64,000 bases of DNA from Chrysophaeum taylorii. Its lineage: Eukaryota; Sar; Pelagophyceae; Pelagomonadales; Pelagomonadaceae. Under the pieces are notes generated by a model. It was not told the origin of the DNA and ran no database searches. It saw only the letters and a list, made by a program, of their open reading frames with translations. The stretch is from positions 1-64,000 of the forward strand of contig JAQMWT010000103.1 of assembly GCA_029834535.1 (NCBI GenBank). Direction: 5' to 3'. Within the stretch, counting starts at the first letter, position 1; the number at the start of each line of letters is the position of its first letter. The translations under genes were made by a program, and so were the position numbers. Positions 1 through 10,773 of this stretch are shown one piece after another.

Positions 1-146
1 CCGCCACGTAATATGAGGGATGTGCTCCGACGGGCGAGATAAGTACGCGGGACCTAGTCGGGTCATCGCCGAGGCGTGGGGCAGGCGAGAGAGGACGGGC
101 CCCGCCCGTAGGTCGTACACATGCTGCCGCCGACGTATGTGCGACT

Positions 147-3100
147 TTAAGCGTGACGTCCTGCTGGATCGGGCGGCCTCAAGGTTCCCGAGGCGCGACA
201 TGGTGAGGCGGTGAGGGCACAGCGAGCCCGGCCTAATGCGTTGGCGATCCCCCACTCACGGTAGATGTGGCGAGTTTGGGCCGCCTTTGGCTTGTGAAGC
301 TTACGCAGCCGCTTGTCACCCAGGCGGCAGCGATGCGCCTGCGCATGTTTGCGAGAGCGTGGCATGCCGCGCTGGCCTCACCGAAGGCAACGAAAAGACG
401 AGGCCGGCGACGGTGCCGTAGCTACGTACGCTGTTCTGACAGGGCCCGCCAGCCAGGCAGCTGGGCAACCTGGCTGGGGATGATGGCGTCGATGCCGCGG
501 GCGTGAGCGAGGTATTCGGAGTGGACTTGCGCTGCGCGCCGATCGACAGGCGACGGGTGGGAGGGATGGAGGGCGTGGGCGGTGTACAACGAACCCCAAG
601 CGAGGGTTTTGATGTCGTAGAGTTGCTCCTTGTTGTCGAGCGTGGTGAGGATGTCTGGGACGACTTGACGTCGGGCGAGATTGCCTCGGTACCGGCCGTA
701 GAGGCGCGTGCGAATGGTAGGGCGACGACGTCAGCAAAGATGCCGAAAACCTCGGACAGGGCTGGGATGCCGGCCTCTTTGACGCTGCCGTGGACGCAGT
801 CGAGCTGGCCGTCATGCCAGGTGGTCCGCGCTCCTCCGCGGTTGACAAGGTTGGCCTGCGTGAGAAGCACCTTGCCGTGAGCGTCGAGAACGACGTCAGT
901 GCCCAGAATGCGAGCCCCCGAGGCCCAAACAAGCTGGAGAGGGGTAGCCAAAGTACTGGGCACACATCTCAGCCCAGCAGCGGTTGGGGATTTGAAGGCC
1001 AGAGCTGGGCCACGAGCTGATGAACGTGGTCGAGAAGCGATCCCATGAGGACGCCGCTACTCGAAGTGCTTCGGTGATGGGAAGGGTGGCCGCAAGGCGC
1101 TGGAGTGCAGTCCGAGCTGTCTCGCGCTGGGAGGTTAGAGCACGCTGGAGTTGGGGTATCAGCACGGGTGTCGAGATGGTGGGGTCGACGAGGACGCCCA
1201 TGGAGACGAACGTGGGAGAGAGGACCGTCGACGATGAACGTTGGCGGGGTCGCCGGAACCAGCGCCGCCGGGAAGCCAGCGTGGTACGGAGATCAGCCCG
1301 AAGTCCGTCCCACGCAGTCTCGAGTGCCGCCCCAGGCGGCAACCGGATGCGAGGAGGTGGTGCCAACGGTGCAACTCGTTACCTGTGCGAAAAGAAGTGG
1401 CACCCAGGACCGAGGCGAGGCGGGGAGGTAGCCAGGGACCTCCAAGGCACCCGTAGGATCGCGAAGGTCGACGAGGTGTGGAGGGCCTGGGCCGCCGTGC
1501 CAACAAAGGCGGCGGGGCTGTGGTCGGCGCAGGAGCGAATGCCGCCACCCCCACTTCGAGCAGGAAGACGGAGGCGTTGGAGGACGATGCCGGTGGAGTC
1601 AAAAACCTGACGCGGATCTGCGCCAGTGCTGTGGCGACGAAGCTGAGGACGGCAACGTCGAAGCGGCGGAGCGCGCTCAAGGCATGGGGTAGCAGTGTTG
1701 CGCGATGTAGTCCATGCGCGGGGCGATGCAGTAGCGGCCCAACGAGTACATGCAGTGGAGGGAGACGTTCTGGAGCTTGGTGCGAATACGGCTCATGTAG
1801 CTCACCTGAGCGTCAACCTCGCGTTGCAAGGTAGCTTCGACATAGGCATCTCCGGCGTGGCCGGGGAGCCGATGGGCACACCGTAGATTACGAGGCCGTC
1901 GGCGACAACGGGGATACCAGCAAGAGTACGCGTGCCGTCAGGCGCAACTTGGACGTGGTCGTGAACATCGGGGTGGTCGAGAAGCCCCATGCCAAGTGCC
2001 GGACAGAACGCCACGCACTTGTCGAGGCGGAGCTCCTCGCCGCTAGCTTGGATGTCGCGGGCGTACTGCAGGAGGGCGTCGACAACCTCACGAGGGGAAC
2101 CAGAGATGACGCCGTCGTCCATGCCAAATCGGGCGTAGCCGGCACATGAACGTAAGCAAGTCGGAAGTGTGCCTGTGGCGTCATGCGTTGCCAGACAGTA
2201 CGCCGGTGGATAGGTGGGGTCGCCTTGCTGGCCGCCTTCTTGAGAGTCGAAGGGGGCGCGATCGAGGCCCGGGGGCCGGAGGGCCACCCAGGATGCCGGC
2301 CGCAATTGCTTGACATAAAGTGGCCAAAGGCACGCAGCTTAGCGTTGGCGTGGTTTGCGAGTTTGTCCACGACGGTCCGGCGCTTGAGCTCGTTGAAGGC
2401 GTTGCGTTTGTCCAGCTTGATGATGACCTGGTCGGGGTACTGCTCCGCGTGGGTGCGGACGCCAAAGACGAGGCGCGAGGGGCCGCCCTTGACCCCGACG
2501 GCAACGTTGATCGGGTACAGTGCCTCAGAGAGCTCGGAGTGGAGGCTACGCACAAGGCACCGTCCAGTGGCACGGCGGCGGACGGTGCCAATGCCGATAG
2601 GTCGAACGTCAGGTGCTTGGTTAGCGTCAGCGGCGCGTCGTTTTACCAACGGAATGAGGGTTACCGTGGTGGTGATGAAAATACCAGTCAGAAGAGCTCC
2701 ACGAACGAAAACTCAAGGTTGTCGATTTTGTCCATCGCCGCGTGCCTTGACGTTGCTCGGGAAGGGCTGGGCGAAAACGGAGAGGAATTCATTGCGGCAC
2801 TGGTCGGGGCCCACACCAGCCTTCGGCCGGAGCGTGCGGTAAGTTTCACGCAGGGCGACCGAGAGTGTGGCGAGCCCTTGGGGTGTTGGGGAATCCTCCT
2901 TGCAAGCAGGATGTTAGGACACGAGTTGGCGCATGACGTCTGGGTGGCATGGGTCGGCGATGCCCAGGCTGGTGAGAATACGGCACGCCCGAGAGAGGTC
3001 GCCAGATTCAGCGAGTCGCAATGCACGAAGTGCGTCCGCGTCATCGTCGGGGCCGCCCGTGAGCGTACATGGGAGCGCACGCGAGTCACGTCGTGGAGGT

Positions 3101-3420
3101 AGCCGTCAATGAGGAGGTCGTAACGCCCTGCGGCGAAGGCTGTAAAGCGGTCAGTGAGCACGTCGGGCCGACGGGCGCCGCCTCGTGGTGCTCGCCGAAG
3201 AAGTAGGCTGTGAAGGCTCATGTACCAAAGGAGGGCACGGTCACGAGCGTTATCGGAAGTGGCGTCTTCAAACCATGAACACACCTCGGCCATTGCGCTC
3301 GCCCATGCCTCGCGGAATTGGGCGGAATGGTGCGAATGCAGAGCACGGCATATAATGAGGTCTTTGATGGAAACCTCGTCGATCGCAGAGCGCAAATCGC
3401 TCAGGTCACGTGGACGGCGT
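147..3420 (-). pseudogene. RT and restriction-like endonuclease polyprotein (broken)
   Basis: The frame is interrupted but the order of parts is clear. A pre-RT segment (about 3420-2950) contains LLLRRAPRGGARR and a run ending LIDGYLHDV. RT follows: VRPIGIGTVRRR and IIKLDKRNAFNEL (motif A, Asp plus Phe) lie in the frame ending at 2649; after a frameshift near 2310-2330, EGGQQGDP (motif B) and FGMDDGVIS (motif C, the catalytic Asp pair) appear in the frame spanning 2305-1802. A connection domain leads to TTWHDGQLDCVHGSVKEAG and then the nuclease. The C-terminus ends with an Arg-rich stretch containing YREWGIANALGRAR. The protein would nick target DNA and prime reverse transcription from it. 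With multiple frameshifts it is not functional as it stands. Confidence 0.75.
422..720 (-). other. PD-(D/E)xK restriction-like endonuclease domain
   Basis: Translating the minus strand from about 720 down to the TAG at 422-424 gives an uninterrupted stretch of about 98 codons. It contains VVPDILTT (Asp codon near 653-655), 11-12 residues later LYDIKTL (608-619), and then a helical tail with RRAAQVHSEYLAHARGID. The Asp followed by D-x-K is the core of the PD-(D/E)xK nuclease fold. A frame change then leads to YGTVAGLVFS, which resembles the C-terminal segment of such RT proteins. Residue spacing and position after RT support the call; no alignment was run. Confidence 0.7.
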
Positions 3421-4092
3421 GTCGGGAGGAGGGGGCTCCGGATGACGTAGGGTGGGCGGGGGCAACAGACGGTGGCGCCGAATGTGACCGAGGCCCAATG
3501 GGAGAAATGCCAGGAGACGCTCGTGGGGTCAGCCGTGACAGGGGTGTTGCGGTGGGGTGGCAGGGGGCAGGGCGCGGCGGTTGCCGGCGGGCGGCGGCGG
3601 GTGGAGAGTGCTAGTAGGGGGTGGTCCGGTGCCAGCGGGGTGTGGCGGCGGCTGTTGCATTCGCAGTGCGGCTGCCAGACGCAGCGCGGCGGTTGCCAGG
3701 GGAGGGTGGTAGGGGTTGCGGGTGCCAGTGGATCGCGTGCCAATGTGGGAGAGGCGGGCGGCACGGGCAGCTTGAGCAGCGTGGGCGGCAGCGCGATGGG
3801 CGAGGTAAGCGTCGGCGCTGGCAGCAGCGGCGGCGGCCCGTCCCGTGTCGAGTTGGAGTGCCGCAGCAGCGGCAGCAGCAGCGTGCATAGCGGCGAGATG
3901 GCGTTCCGCAGCAGCAGCGGCTCGAGCGGCAAGGGCGGCGTCGCGCATACGCGCTCGAATGCGATATCGGGCGGTAGTGGCGGCAAGGGCTGCAGCAAGT
4001 GGGAAAATGCGGTGGTGCGGCAGCGCGGACCTGGGGAGAGAGTGCACAGACACCCAGCGTTGATGAGGGCGGACCATGCGTATAGGACTGCG

Positions 4093-4263
4093 GCAGTTGG
4101 GGCACGGCGGAAGGCGCGCGCGGTTGGTGGGCGCCACGTCAGGGTCGCCTTGGTCGCCGGCGAGGTTGCTTAGCGCCCACTGACCAACGCAGGCATGGTG
4201 CAGGACCACGCGACAGCAGCGGACTTGGCAACGGGTAAAGCAAGGGCTGGAGCATATAGGACA
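4093..4263 (-). other. RING-like zinc-binding cluster in retrotransposon ORF
   Basis: In the minus frame that opens at 4515, codons 85-141 read CPIC, then RCC, then HHAC, then CPNC. This C-x2-C ... C ... H-x2-C ... C-x2-C order resembles a RING finger, with a long loop before the last pair. It is preceded by an amphipathic, IQ-like segment (LLQHQFRAWKRLRARR). A second similar segment (LLQRRFRAR) occurs about 500 bases upstream in another frame. The cluster sits N-terminal to RT, where many non-LTR elements carry zinc fingers for nucleic-acid binding. A ubiquitin-ligase role would be speculation. Confidence 0.5.
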
Positions 4264-4519
4264 AGCGCGGTCCCGGAGGTAGCTGACATAGCGGCCGGCC
4301 GTGTGGCGCAGGAAGCGGCGGATTATTGCCAGGGATCGACGAGCACGTAATCGCTTCCAGGCTCGAAATTGGTGCTGAAGAAGGGCCGCTGCGTAGTGGA
4401 GTGGCGGGCCAGGAGTCTGGCGCAAGGCCGCGACGCGGTTTTGCCGGGCAGCCGAGCGTGTTGAGCGCGGGTGCGTATGACGCGGGCGACATCCGGATGT
4501 GCAGAGTTGGTGCATGCGC

Positions 4520-5745
4520 GTGAAGGCGAGGCAGATAGCGGCGGCTGAGGGGTAGGTGACGGGCCCGAGGGTGGCGAGGAATTTGGCGTGGGTGTGGCAG
4601 ACGCCGGGGAAGTATTGGTGGCAGTGGGTGTGACGGACTGTGTGGGCGTAGCAGGTGAGCGACGGGCAAGGATGTGCTGCCGAGCGCGAACAAAGCGCTG
4701 AAGACGGAGCGCGGCGGTGTGACGTGGCTGACCAGGAGCGCGGCGCAGGGTCGCAACGAGGTTCTGTCGAGCAGCACGTGCAAGAGTATGATGAGCGCGA
4801 CTTCGGGCAGCACGAGCGGTGGACGAGTAGAGTGCGGGGCAGGGGTCAGAGGCAGAGCCGGTTGTGGTGGCGGAGGGGGAGTTGGCGAGATCTGGGTCGC
4901 GGAGGCGGGCGGCGAGTGAGCCGGTGTGGCCGCAGCAGACGATGGAGGGCTGTCGGTAGCGAGAGCTCCCTGGGGTTGAGTCCGTGCGCGAAACCGGCGC
5001 TGGAGAAGAGTTGCAGCATGGTGGCGAGACTCACCAGGATCGTGGCGCCGAGCTGCGACGAGGCTCACCCGGGCTGCACGCGCCTGGGCGTGTAGATGTT
5101 GGGTGCGTGCAGCGCGGGCGACCGCTGGTAAAGTGGGGTGGGTGCAGGCTCGAGCACGATCGGTAGGCAAGGCGTGGAGACGCGGTTGGGGGGCGTGCGA
5201 CGAGCCAGGAGCCTCGACAGAGGGCGAAGGCGTTGGCGTGGGTGCGGGAGATGGCGGAGAGATGTCAGGGGCAGCGGTGTGCGCGGGAACCGGTGGCGGA
5301 GGATGGTCGACCTCAAGGTCCATGTCCGTGCCGGTGGGAAGAGGGTGTGTGCCAGACGAGGGGAGGTTCTCGGCGGCAATGTGGGTGTACATGAAGGACG
5401 GTTCGAGGTCCATAGGCGCAGGCTCGAGTGGTACGGGGTCATGAACTGTGGCGGAGGACCGCTGGCGGTGTGCGCGGCGGCGACGCGATGCAGGAGAGTT
5501 TTCGGCAGAGGGGCCGGGAGGGTGGGTGGCTGGCGCCGTGGTGGGTATTGGGAGGGGCGCGGTGGTATTGGCGTTCCCCGCGTTCGGTGGAGGCGCGATG
5601 TCCGTAGCAACAGACCCGGATGGTGGCGCGTGGCGGCGGGGGCCATGGCGGCGCGGTGCCGGTGTCGCAGCGGGCGGAGGGGGAGTCGCATTGGTGGGTT
5701 CCCGACGGCGAGGGGGGGAAGTAGCGGACCCTGCCTCCGATGACT
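4520..5745 (-). pseudogene. Proline/alanine-rich N-terminal part of the RLE retrotransposon
   Basis: The minus strand carries overlapping open frames (5413-4139 and 5691-5065) very rich in Pro, Ala, Arg and Thr, as expected from GC-rich low-complexity DNA. Which frame was translated cannot be decided. No fold or catalytic motif is visible. Its position, upstream of the zinc cluster and RT, suggests the N-terminal or ORF1-like part of the element. The terminal 80 bases (5664-5745) are repeated at 6081-6165. Confidence 0.4.
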
Positions 5746-6530
5746 CCTTTGTTTGTTTTGTCTTTAAATGTCGACTGCTAATAAGAGATTACAAGTGCAG
5801 GCCAGTAAGTTCACCTAGTCCCAATCTCTTACCCCAGTAAGTTCGGCGTAAACCCACTCGTGCTCACACCCACTCACCCCACTCTCCTTTGAGCTCGTCG
5901 CTCTCACCCCCGCCAATCCAAGCTGCTTTGATCCGCACGCCCCGCCAACCCTTGAGTTTACTCTAAACACCCCAGTAAGTTCACCTGGTCCCAGTTAGTT
6001 CACCTGGTCCCAGTTAGTTCACCTGGGCACTCAGCTCACCTAGTCCCAATCTCTAACCCCAGTAAGTTCACCTGGTCCCAGTGGGCGGAGGGGGAGTCGC
6101 ATTGGTGGGTTCCCGACGGCGAGGGGGGGGAGTAGCGGACCCTGCCTCCGATGACTCCTTTGTTTGTTTTGTCTTTAAATGTCGACTGCTAATAAGAGAT
6201 TACAAGTGCAGGCCAGTAAGTTCACCTAGTCCCAATCTCTAACCCCAGTAAATTCGGCGTAAACCCAATCTCTAACCCCAGTAAGTTCGGCGTAAACCCA
6301 CACTCACCCCACTCTCCTGCGAGCTCGTCGCTCACCCCCGCCAATCAAAGCTGCTTTGATCCGCACACGCCGCTAAGCTTTGAGTTTACTCTAAAAGCGC
6401 CAGTAAGTTCACACTTGGTCTCAGTAAGTTCACCTGGTCACTAAGTTCTTCTAGTCCCAATCTCTAACCTCAGTAAGTTCACCTGGTTCCAGTAAGTTCA
6501 CCTGGTCCCAGTAAGTTCACCTATAGTGCG
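5664..6530. repeat. GTAAGTTCACC satellite with a 417-bp tandem duplication
   Basis: The region is built from variants of CCCAGTAAGTTCACCTGGT, CCCAATCTCTAACCCC and GTAAGTTCGGCGTAAACCC, plus a spacer with CTCCTTTGAGCTCGTCGCTC and CTGCTTTGATCCGCAC. A block starting at 5664 (the end of the RLE element, a TTTAAATGTCGACTGCTAA tail and the first satellite units) starts again at 6081, a tandem duplication of about 417 bp with few differences. The same satellite follows every helicase remnant in the window, so it is probably the 3' portion of the Helitron-like element rather than an independent array. Confidence 0.8.
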
Positions 6531-7232
6531 CGTAGACGCCGGGAGGGCTTATCGGTATTGCGCAGCACGTGTGGGTAGGGTGGAGTCGTCGACCAAGAAG
6601 AGGATATCCTCGGGGTTGCCGATCGACAGAGAGCCACGTAGAGCTGGACGTGGCAGAAGACGGGCTTCGCCAAGAGGACGCCGACCTCGCGGGGCGTCTG
6701 GCCCTGGCTCTTGGTGATCGTTTGGCGTCGGCGGGCCTTACGGGATACAGGTTGGAGGAGCCTCGGTGACAACGACACGATCGATCATGTATCTGGTACC
6801 GTTGCAGTGGCCGTGCGACGGGTCGAGGTTGCGAAGACATTAAGCTCGCGATCAAAGTCAGCATGCCGTTGGTTGTCAGGGAGTTGAAAACTCTACTGTA
6901 AAGAGCGAGGCGTCGTCTTCCGACCCAGCCTAGTCAGCCGAAAAGAACTCCGACGCCTCGTCTCCGGGAAAAAAAGGCCGCGGTCATGCGCGCGTTGTCA
7001 GCATCGACAACATCGTTTCGACGGGGCGTGAGAATGGCGCGCTGAAAGAGCCGCCGCGGCTCGTGGAAATAGTCTGCGAGGTCGCCGTAGACGGCTTGGA
7101 GGATCACTGTCTGGCTCTCGCGCCGACCTGATCCTTACTCTCGCTCCTACCTGATCCTTACCCTAAATCGAGGGACAAACAAACAGACAGACAGACAGAC
7201 AGACAAACATCTGTCGATTAGTAGTTAGGATT
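5775..7232 (-). mobile_element. Helitron-like remnant, copy 1
   Basis: On the minus strand the order is TCCTAACTACTAATCG (7232-7215), a TGTC/TTTG microsatellite, a conserved leader with TTTAGGGTAAGGATCAGG, the C-terminal part of a Pif1/Helitron helicase, then the satellite, ending at GGCCTGCACTTGT near 5790. The element starts with TC as Helitrons do; a 3' CTRR end with a hairpin could not be placed. The helicase is broken and no Rep/HUH domain is present, so it is a non-autonomous or truncated copy. Its 5' end abuts the LINE at 7234. Confidence 0.6.
6530..7115 (-). pseudogene. Pif1/Helitron-type helicase, C-terminal fragment (broken)
   Basis: Minus-strand frames give, in order, a segment matching the helicase region around AILTPRRNDVVDADN, then NGTRYMIDR, then SQGQTPREVGVLLAKPVF and QLYVALCRSATP. 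The last resembles helicase motif VI of Pif1/Helitron proteins, where the family has QGQTL...VFSHGQLYVALSR. The frame shifts between blocks, so no continuous protein remains. At least five further copies of the same fragment occur in the window, all starting at the same place, so the fragment itself was multiplied. Confidence 0.7.
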
Positions 7233-7233
7233 C

Positions 7234-10200
7234 GTGGACCAAAACGTTCGCGGTCTGCGACGCGACGAGAAGAAGGAAGAGTTGTTCGCATCTTTACGGC
7301 GGCGGGACATCTTCGCGGCCACGTTGCAGGAGACGTGGCTCACCGGCAACGAGTCGCTCGAGCGACACGGCTACGTCGCTGTTTGTTCCGGTTTGGCAGC
7401 CTCCGAGCAGTCTTCCCGCGGCAGCCAGGGTGTGGCCGTGGTGCTGTCCCCTGCGGCGCAACAGGCGTGGCACGCGAGCGGCAGCACCGTTATCCGCGCA
7501 TCTGCGCGAGTTATTGCGCTGCGACTCGATGTCCAGGACGATGACGATCGAGACCTCGGCCTCTTTGTCATGAGCGCTTACGCTCCAGTCGGAACCGCGC
7601 CTGACGAGAAATGGGAGCGTTCTTCGACGACATTGACCTTGCGCTTCAAGCGCGACGGCCGGACGACATCCTCGTCCTGGGGATGGACGGGAACGCGGCT
7701 CTCGGCGTGCGCTCCAAGTACGTCGTCGACGGCCCCTGTGGGCCCTACGGGGCGCCTTACGTCAACAACGCTGGCCGCCGTCTCCACACGTTCCTCGCAA
7801 CACGGCGTCTGGCGTCGGTCGACACGTTCTTCCGCAAGCGCGCCTACGCGTCGTGGCTGCACCCGCGCTCCTGGAAAACGTACCAGCTCGATCACATGAT
7901 CTCACGGCGGCGCGACGTGCACCGGTTCGCTGATGTGGGTTTGACCAGCAGCCTCGTGGACTCGGACCACCGCGCTCTCAAGTGCATCCTGCGCGTCAAA
8001 GTCCGCCTCGCACGGCCTCCTGGCACACGGCCCTCTCTGGCGCGCCTCGACTACGCTCCCCTGCGCTCAGAAAGCACGCGCTTCGGATTCCGGTGCCGGT
8101 GGTGCTCGAGAGTGCTCGACATCTTCGGCTTGGGCCGTGGGTCACATGACAACGCGACCGACGACGCACCGACCGACGCCACGGACGAGATACCCGACGC
8201 CGACCAGGCCGACGCCGACCAGGGCTCGCCGTCCTCGCCGTACTCCCGCCTTGCGCGGGCGGCGGCCTCGGCCTCTGACGCCTTACTGCCGAAGACCCGA
8301 CGCCTCCGACCCGGATGGTTTGAGGACGCGGCGGAAGAGCTCCAGCCTCTGATCGAGCGACGCAACTCCCTCCACGCGTTTGTGCTCTCGCTCGGTGCCC
8401 GGCGCCGTCTTCGCTCGGCGTCCACGATCCTCGACGACCTTCGGGCGATCAAGTCGCGGCTCGCGAAGGCCGTAGCACGGGCGAAAGAGCGATGGATTAC
8501 TCGTCTGTGTGCCGGACTCAACGCGGGAAGCGAGTCGCTCGGCGGCACCTCGAAATACTGGAATACGGTCGAACGGCTCCGACGCGGTCTCACGAAGACC
8601 ACATTGGCTAGGCAGGTGCAGATGACGAAGGCCGACGGTAGCAGGTGCTCGTCGCCACAGGAGAACGCCGACGTGTTCAAGGCGCACTTCAAGCAGCTCT
8701 ACAGTCGACAAGCTCGCTACGACCCCACCGTGATCAACGACGTTGACCAGTTGCCGATCCGTCCGGAACTCGGGGAACCACCGACGCAGGAGGCGATAAA
8801 ACGGGCCGTTGGTCAGCTGAACTGCACCGCGCCCGGCGAATCGGGCCTGCGCGCGGAGGTCTGGAAGGCGCTCGCCACCGACGCTCGCACGCTCCCGCTG
8901 TTGGAGCGTGTAGTCCTCGAGTTCTGGGAGTCCGAAGTCCAGCCGGCCGAGTGGGACGTAGGCCTCCTCGGGATTCTCCCCAAGAAGGGGGACCTCCCCT
9001 GCCGGGCAACTACCGCGGGATCATGATGCTCGAGGTCGCGCAGAAGATCGTTTCGAACATCGTCCGTGCGCGACTCAACGTCATCTGCGAGGCCCTCGAT
9101 CACGAGTCTCAATGTGGCTTTCGACCCGAGCGCGGTACGTCCGACGCCACCTTCTCGCTCAAGCTAGCGCTGAAGAAGCGGCGTGAGCACGGTCAGGACT
9201 CGTGGGTACTGTTCATCGATTTCGTTAAGGCGTTCGACCGCGTCCCGCGAGAGCTTCTCTGGGAGGTGCTCCTGAAGTTCGGCGTCCCGCCGAAGCTCGT
9301 CGCAGTCATCAAGGGCCTCCACCGAATCCAGGTCCACTTCTCGGTCAGCGGTGTCGTCGCCTCGGTTGACTCGATCATCGGCGTCAAGCAGGGCGACGTC
9401 CTGGGCCCCGTCCTGTTCGTGCTGTTCATGGCGGCACTGACGACGTCGTTTCGACGACGCCATGGCCGCACCCCATGTGTCTACCGTACGCGGAAAGACT
9501 TTCAGATGACGAACCGGAGTTGGTCCGCTCGCGGCGACGAGTTTCCCTTCGATGAATCGGCGTACGCCGACGACGTTGCCTTTCTCTTCTGGGACCGCCA
9601 CATCGCCGCCAGCGAGACACCGCGCCTCATCGAACACTGCGACGCCTGGGGCATGGAGGTGCATTGCGGCAACCGACACACGAAAGCGGCGTCCAAAACG
9701 GAGATGCTGTTCGTCGCTCGCCCGGCACACCTGTACGGCGACCCAAAGTCGTTCGACGACACGAACCTCTCGGACATCGAGCTCGGGCGCGGCCGCTTCA
9801 TACCGGTCGTCGACCAGTTTAAGTACCTCGGCTCGGTCCTCTCGCGCGACTGCCGCGACGACTCAGACGTCGACGCGCGGATCAAGAAGGCGTCTCAGGC
9901 CTTCGGTGCCTTGCGGGACTGCATCTTCGCCTCGAAGTCCGTCTCTGCTCGCGCCAAGCGCCTCGTCTATGTCTCGCTCGTCCTGGCCATCCTCCTTCAC
10001 GGTGCGGAATCGTGGTGCCTCACCGAGGTCCTGTTCCGTCGGCTGCGGTGTTTCCACGCGCAGTGCGCCCGCGTCATGTGTCGTGTGACCCGGAAACACA
10101 CCTGGTCCCACCACATCTCAACGGAGATCCTGCGGCGGCGCCTCGGCCTCGAGTCCATCGACGTCTACGTCACGCGCCGCCAGCTCCGCTGGGCCGGTCA

Positions 10201-10429
10201 CGTCGCCCGCATGCCCTTCTCCCGACTCCCTCGCAAGATGCTCTCGTCTTGGGTCCGCTCCAAGCGCCCACTGGGGGCTCCGCAGATGACGTACGGGAGG
10301 TCGCTCGCCAAGGCACTCCGGAAATGCGACATCCCCTTCAACTCGTGGCACGACATCGCACAAGACCGCGCGCAGTGGCGGTCCGCCATCCATGCACTTT
10401 CATCCCAAGCTTCTACCCCAACTGTGTGA
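7234..10429 (+). pseudogene. LINE endonuclease/reverse transcriptase (two frameshifts)
   Basis: The endonuclease (7234-8030) shows NVRGL, the catalytic QET, SAYAPVG, GMDGNAALG, QLDHM and the terminal SDH, all hallmarks of APE-like LINE nucleases. RT (8730-10000) shows NYRGIMM, SQCGFRPERGTSDA, LFIDFVKAFDRVP (motif A), IGVKQGDVLGPVLF (motif B) and the catalytic YADDV (motif C, about 9562). The thumb region reads QFKYLGSVLSRD and ILLHGAESW, with RWAGHVARMP near the C-terminus, as in several animal and protist LINE clades. Frame changes near 7605 and 8990 split the ORF in three (7234-7899, 7611-9026, 8951-10429). Otherwise it is well preserved, so the copy is young or the indels are sequencing errors. 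Confidence 0.85.
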
Positions 10430-10509
10430 TTTTTTGCTCTGTGATCCTGGACCGGCTACTACCGGCCCAGCCTGGCTCCCATGCCCGGGAGAGGTCCGAA
10501 GTTAGTTAG
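7234..10509 (+). mobile_element. APE-type LINE retrotransposon
   Basis: A single-ORF LINE with apurinic/apyrimidinic endonuclease and reverse transcriptase. Its 5' end is cut exactly where the Helitron-like end finishes (7232), a few codons short of the expected endonuclease start. After the stop codon (10427-10429) comes an 80-base 3' UTR ending GGGAGAGGTCCGAAG and a (TTAG)n tail to about 10504. The same 3' tail is found on two short insertions at 44238-44595 and 55078-55445, implying that this LINE family's machinery recognises it. Confidence 0.85.
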
Positions 10510-10773
10510 TTAGTGCTAAGAGGGGGGTCTGTGTGGGGAGCATGAAGGATGTGGGTGGGTTTGTGGGGTATGAGGGATGTGCCTGACGGGCGGAGATAAG
10601 TACGCGGAACCTAGTCGGGGTCATCGCCGAGGCGTGGGGCAGGCGAAGAGAGGACGGGCCCCGCCCGTAGGTCGTACGCATGCTGCCGCCGGACGTATGT
10701 GCGACGAAGGGTGGCGTCCTGCTGGGATCGGGCGGCCTGGGTGGGGTTCCCCGAGGCGGCGACATGTGTGAGG
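10504..10773 (-). mobile_element. 5'-truncated 3' end of the RLE retrotransposon
   Basis: On the minus strand this matches the 3' UTR and last codons of the element at 1-220: the stretches around GTAGGTCGTACGCATGCTG, GGGCGGAGATAAGTACGCGG and GAGCATGAAGGATGTGGGTG are shared almost base for base. It starts at the truncated coding end (GGCGACATGTGTGAG) and ends at CTAAGAGGGG, without the usual TTTAAAG terminus. It lies directly between the LINE tail and a Helitron-like copy. Confidence 0.7.

Larger units (their letters stand above)
1..5745 (-). mobile_element. RLE-type non-LTR retrotransposon, degenerate, 3' end beyond window
   Basis: Read on the minus strand, this stretch holds in order a proline/alanine-rich N-terminal part, a RING-like Cys/His cluster, a pre-RT segment, a reverse transcriptase with the QGDP and xMDDG motifs, and a C-terminal PD-(D/E)xK nuclease. 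This is the order expected of non-LTR elements with a restriction-like endonuclease (RLE). The coding frame is broken several times. The last codons run into about 150 bases of 3' UTR that is cut by the window edge at base 1; that UTR recurs as short copies elsewhere in the window. The 5' end lies near 5745, next to a TTTGTTTGTTTTGTC stretch and the 3' terminus of another copy, as if inserted head-to-tail. The clade is uncertain. Confidence 0.75.

Noticed and set aside
503-880. 125-codon plus-strand ORF at the left edge
   Set aside because: It is the antisense shadow of the RLE nuclease domain, whose minus-strand frame shows the catalytic PD and DIK residues.
7335-10509. Secondary frames over the LINE (for example 9164-9730 minus and 9552-10088 plus)
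   Set aside because: They overlap the endonuclease/RT frames that carry recognisable catalytic motifs and have no motifs of their own.
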